A stretch of 64,000 bases of DNA from Cristatella mucedo (lineage: Eukaryota > Bryozoa > Phylactolaemata > Cristatellidae): contig WPIO01000025.1 in assembly GCA_009760855.2 (NCBI GenBank), positions 4,324,501 to 4,388,500 of the forward strand. Direction: 5' to 3'. Shown piece by piece: positions 59,894 through 64,000 of this stretch. How positions within the stretch are numbered: the first letter of the stretch is position 1; the number at the start of each line of letters is the position of its first letter. The translations under genes were made by a program, and so were the position numbers. The notes under the pieces are model-generated. The model ran no database searches, was not told the DNA's origin, and saw only the letters and a list, made by a program, of their open reading frames with translations.

Positions 59894-61989
59894 TCTAAAG
59901 AAGCCAAGATCGGCAGGCTTGATCTGAAGATCCCTGGCTTATCGACAGAGACAACCGTGCCATTTGGGCAAGCGGGCCAACGGCTGGGACGAGTGGCCGT
60001 TAGGACACTTGATTACCCTGTTGCGTGAGAGGCCGGGACACGGTCACTCCGGTGACTGGTATAAGCAGAAAGCGGCATGTGAGGTAAAGCCGTTGGTCGA
60101 CTGTGTTTCGGATTTTTGATGCGACGGCAGTAGGGGGAGGGGGCACGTCAGAACGAAGCAGTCGGGTGTGGGCAAGGGGTCAGCAGTCAGCAACAGACTC
60201 ACTAAGTAGACAGCTCGAATAGGCGGGAGGGGGATCTCGTGTACAGAAAACGTGTCCCTAAATACGACCCAGCAGTCTCGTATGCCTGGGTATTGGGACT
60301 GGGTCATGCCCTAGCTTGCTTGCACAGACAGGACGTGATTGCTGCTGCCGCGCCCTCCCCCCCCCCGAAGAGCAAGCAAACGACAGGGGCCCAGAGGCGC
60401 CGAGTTCTGCTTCCAGATTACGGCACCTTAGAGCAGATGGACTGCAGCTGGCACACAAGCTTCTCAATGTTCAGTAATGGCAGTCATCATTTGGAAAAAC
60501 AATGCGACCAATGAAATGTTACAATCGTGATGATTCCAACAGCACAGACTGCTCGGGTGAGTCGACGGGGGGGGGGGGGGGAGTTGGAACACTGCTAACC
60601 ATCCTCGCGTCTTGTCTTGCCTAACTAGCCACGGCTGCCAAGTAAGCTGTTCCCGTTTATAATCTTAAAACACATGACGACCACTGCTTCTGCCCAACCC
60701 CATCGATAGCCTAAAAAATGCTAGGTAGCTTATCCACGATGCAAGCAAGAGGCTACGATTTGGTCTGCACGACAATGCACTGACTGTCCGTGTTCGTGCG
60801 TCTCGAGCAGTGGATGTATTATTACAGGCTGCAAAAAACAGCTCATCAGTGGTTTTCGCAATGCTAGTCCTGAGGAAATAACAAGGTGCCCTCTCTTCCT
60901 TGGCCTCAAGTCTATGTTGGCTTATAAAGCTCATGTCGCATGTTGCAGCATCGCTACAGGTTCTTGCAACCAGAGTAGCGAATCCTGCCGCATAGCACGG
61001 GCTCATCCAAGTGTAGATTCGTGAGATGCACGCAAGGCCCCACCCCCGCCTCGTCTTTGATCGTGACTTCTTAGTTCAGTTCCGGAAGGAGTGGAAATAG
61101 CAGAAGAAACCGGGTAGCCGTGTCTCGGCTGTGCGTCTAACGCGAATGGGCAATGTACAAGTATAAGCACGTCCGGACAACCAAGGCAGGCTCACATCTG
61201 AGCCGTAGATGTCACTCGTTTAGCTCGGTTCATTGAACACGCAGAAGCCACATAAAAAGAACAAGCTGGAATTCGGCTTTTCAGAAATCGCACGAACTTC
61301 CCCCGCTTTCATTCCACGAGGCGCCATACGGGAGCCTCGGTCTACAGCGAGATATAAAACCCGGGACCTATTTTCGGTCTGTACGTTCAACCAAAGACAG
61401 TAAGCGCTGCATTCGCGAAGGCAAGATTCGAAAAAAATCAGTTCCTTGCTAAAATGTAAATACAGAATCCAGGTGCTCGCTAAATAAGTTCGGACAATCG
61501 TTTTAGCGGTCGGCGAAAGAACGAGGAACGAACCGGACACAGTACCCCAGAAAGTAGTCGGGTGCGAACTACGTACATGTAGCGGTACGTTGCACAACAG
61601 TTGGTACAAAAGAAAAATATCGCTGGTGACTTCTCTTACCTTAATAAATATACTGAACTTCAAGTAGTTTGGGCGACCGCAGGCGGTTGCGAGCTCCCAC
61701 GCGGATACAATGCAAATATAGCGCTCGATGATCCCAGCTCTCAGCGAGTCGCTACATCCGGTGCGAGGTTGGGCGGAAGGTGCACCCGCCAGTGCCTCTG
61801 ACCTTCGTGGACGCGGGGCATTTGCCTCGTCTGCTCTCGCATAAACGTGCACGCTAAAACTTTAGAATTAGTTAGTTTGTGTAGATTTTCGACCAAGGCT
61901 CAAGTACTCGGAGAGCCTTGTTTGGTGCTTAAAGGAACCGCGGGCGCGGTGTCCGAAAGACTCATAGCTTCGAAGGCGTTAAAACAAAA
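59894..61989. other. unassigned, no clear gene
   Basis: C run at 60355-60366 and G run at 60567-60581. A 210-codon minus frame at 61220-61852 has no domain and no support. The CDK2AP1 promoter is presumably near 59900-60100. Confidence 0.4.
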
Positions 61990-62085
61990 GGATTGATCGT
62001 GCTTCCTTTGCAGCAATTGTAAAGTACCTAGAAAGAGACCGAGTTCTCTGAGAGCGCTACAACAAATTTACTATTATTATTATCA
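61990..62085 (+). mobile_element. LINE 3'-end fragment
   Basis: ATCGTGCTTCCTTTGCAGC, AATTGTAAAGTACCTAG, GAGTTCTCTGAGAGCGC, AAATTTACTATTATTATTAT. Confidence 0.88.
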
Positions 62086-62309
62086 TTGTCTTGAGTCAAA
62101 GCGGCGAGTTATGTGCAGGGAGGATCGATGAGTAAGTGTTCCAGATTCAGGTAAGACGGACCCATAGAGAGAAGGGACTTGCCAGTCAGTGAAGGGAGGG
62201 ACCTTGAGACGATGGATTGCTTGATGAAAGCCGTTGCGGGTCAGCGAGAGGTGTCGTAACGCAGCATTCGCGACGCTTAAGACAGTCAAGCCCAAATGCC
62301 GAGTTTTGC

Positions 62310-62825
62310 ACCGCCTGTAGCAATTGCAGGTAAATATGTATATTTATTTATCTTATTATCATTTATATATTTATATATGCAAGTAGAGATCCAGAAAAGT
62401 ATGCGCCGCGAATGCTTTCGCAAATGCTTGCCTGTGGCTTGGCACTGCATAAGCATGCCCGACTAATAGCCACGCAAGGTAATTGAAAGTGACGTGACTT
62501 GTGCTGACGCGATCATGTAGCGAAAGGCCATTTTTGAACACGGTGCTCAGGTTGTGTGTATAGGCTACAGCTGCGATGGTGACAGAGTCCATTTTTGACG
62601 GCGAGGCTTTCCGGTTTCCGAATGAAACCAGTGCAGCAGGCTAGAGTATACCCACAGGCAGGAGTATATCCGGGGTTAAAACTGCCTTGGGCACTCTATA
62701 CCCATCTAAGCCAAAGTATACCCCATCATATCAATAGTTTTGAGCGATACACTCATAAATCTTTACGTGGCGGCTCACAAATCCGCGCCGGCGCCGACCC
62801 TAGCACCTCTCTCTGCTCGCCAAAC
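62310..62825. other. unassigned; AT-rich patch and small tandem
   Basis: AT-rich DNA at 62335-62380. CAGGAGTATA/CAAAGTATACCC-like repeats at 62640-62730 (TATACCCA occurs several times). No gene. Confidence 0.4.
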
Positions 62826-62872
62826 GCCCGTTCCTTTGCCGCAATTATAAAGTGCCAATAAACAGATTGAGT
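62826..62872 (+). mobile_element. left part of an interrupted LINE tail
   Basis: CTTTGCCGCAATTATAAAGT, then AATAAACAGATTGAGTT. Plus-strand LINE tail that stops abruptly where LINE copy 2 begins and resumes near 63630. Confidence 0.75.
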
Positions 62873-63612
62873 TAATAATAATAATAATACACTTGATAAA
62901 GCGCCCTCAGAGAACTCAATCTCTCTCTAGGCACTTTAAATTTGCTGCAAAGGGAAATGCAATTGAATGGTGAATAAAATCATGCTTGACAAACAAACAA
63001 AATGAGTAACATGGTTAGGGGTGACATGCACAGGGTCAGCATGCAAATATGGTTAGTGGCAGCATGCACAGTGTCAGCACGCATAAGCACATCAGTGACG
63101 AATCACAGGGACCCACTAAATGTTGTCCTAAATAGGTGTGTTTTTAAATTCTTTTTAAATGTGGTCAGGTCAGGGGATGTTCTGACGCAGGTCGGGAGGG
63201 AGTTCCAGGCTTTGGGAGCATGCGAACTAAATGCACGGTCTCCAAAGGATTTAAGGTTTGTACGAGGTATTTGTAGACTGTTTGATTCCGAAAAGCGGGT
63301 GGTACGATGCTTGGCCTGATGGGGTAGTATATCTGACAGATAGGCTGCAACCATAGAATGAAGGGACCTAAAAGTGAGCGACAGAACCTTGAAGTCAATC
63401 CGTTGCTTGACTGGTAGCCAGTGCAGGTCGGCGAGAAGTGGAGTAATGTGGCAACTGCGACGCTCACGACAGACAAGTCTAGCTGCCGAGTTTTGCACCA
63501 GCTGCAATCGCCTGATCGCACATGCTGGTAGGCCAGTAAGCAGCGAGTTGCAGAAGTCGAGACGGGATGTCACGAATGCATGGACCAACTTAGATGTGCT
63601 ATCTTTATCTAA
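62873..63612 (-). mobile_element. 5'-truncated L2/CR1-like LINE, copy 2
   Basis: Minus-strand copy of the same element as at 34876-35790: (TTA)n end, 3' UTR, and an open RT C-terminal frame of about 161 codons (63103-63588) differing from copy 1 at only a few positions. Its end is intact ([18 protein letters not shown] then stop), unlike copy 1. Truncated at about 63612, in the [11 protein letters not shown] region. Confidence 0.92.
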
Positions 63613-63624
63613 ACAAGAAGAATA

Positions 63625-63690
63625 GAAAGTTCAAGAAGAGTTCTCGGAGAGCGCTACATCAAATGCATAGTTATTGTATTATTATAAGGC
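63625..63690 (+). mobile_element. right part of the interrupted LINE tail
   Basis: GAAGAGTTCTCGGAGAGCGC, ACATCAAATGCATAG, TTATTGTATTATTAT: continuation of the plus-strand tail begun at 62826. Confidence 0.75.
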
Positions 63691-64000
63691 AATCGTTACT
63701 CCGACCTATTACCTGCCTCATCTTTTCTACAAATTGGTTCTTAATTCGGATTGCTGGCTACGATATGCGAACCGAAAGCCCTCGGGCTCTGCTGCAGAAA
63801 ACTCTCCAGCTTTGCTATGCGCCTATTGTCATTTTGTGACTCTGTGCTGTTACAGACGGCGAGACATATACGTATTGCGTAATTCAGAGTGGACCTTGAT
63901 TTAATAAGGAATCTTTGTGGTTTGGTTCGCACAACAGAGAGCCAGCCGACGAACAACGCCAACAGTTTATTGCACGACGCTCGGAGCCGAAGGACGCACG
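63691..64000. other. unassigned window edge
   Basis: 63905-63985 resembles 20885-20955 (GGTTCGCACAACAGAGAGCC, then CGACGAACAACGCCAACAG and TTTATTG.ACGACGC.CGGAGC), an undefined dispersed repeat present at both places. Confidence 0.5.

Noticed and set aside
61220-61852. 210-codon minus-strand open frame
   Set aside because: No domain, ordinary composition, no start or splice context. Length alone is not enough.

Overview
The window is animal nuclear DNA. The genes are split by GT-AG introns whose exon phases match, most of the DNA between and inside them is transposon-derived, and one gene (a CDK2AP1/DOC1 homologue) belongs to a family known from Metazoa. The many L2/CR1-like LINE 3' ends, tRNA-derived SINEs and long (TA), (CA), (TG) and (TGAG) microsatellites suggest an invertebrate. 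I cannot name the phylum or species from this sequence.

Five protein genes are recognised with confidence. They are MOB2, a kinase co-activator (+, 4765-7888); MGMT, an O6-alkylguanine DNA repair protein (+, 30025-33434); EIF3I, a WD40 subunit of translation initiation factor eIF3 (+, 40692-46544, eight exons found); DPH7/WDR85, the diphthamide-pathway methylesterase (-, 50585-56665, five exons, one apparent GC-AG intron); and CDK2AP1 (-, 59339-59893). They are unrelated housekeeping or signalling genes with no operon-like logic. EIF3I and DPH7 both act on protein synthesis, but I attach no weight to their being neighbours. Weaker exon candidates with good splice or start signals lie at 4286-4465 (+), 9441-10017 (-), 10516-10629 (+), 18101-18343 (-) and 24171-24268 (+).

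The rest is mostly transposons. There is a decayed hAT transposase with a BED finger (-, 12400-14107); a Tigger/pogo element (-, 24943-26245) and a second Tigger end (48160-48450); a Ty3/Gypsy reverse-transcriptase relic split by a SINE (35930-36913); two 5'-truncated LINE copies (34876-35790 +, 62873-63612 -) and more than ten loose LINE 3' ends; two tRNA-derived SINE families, called SINE-A and SINE-B here; and a MITE-like element with ATAAGTCGCAC ends (49893-50347). The 3' tail of SINE-A resembles the LINE tail, suggesting that the LINE mobilises the SINE. About 900 bp at 48893-49796 is a (TGAG)n/(GA)n array.

Layout: 1-4.3 kb, SINEs and unassigned DNA; 4.3-7.9 kb, MOB2; 8-24 kb, hairpins, exon candidates, hAT, SINEs and CpG-rich unassigned DNA; 24-27 kb, promoter-like exon and Tigger; 30-33.4 kb, MGMT; 34-38 kb, LINE, Gypsy and SINEs; 40.7-46.8 kb, EIF3I; 48-50.4 kb, Tigger end, satellite and MITE; 50.6-56.7 kb, DPH7; 58-60 kb, CA repeats and CDK2AP1; 62-63.7 kb, nested LINEs.
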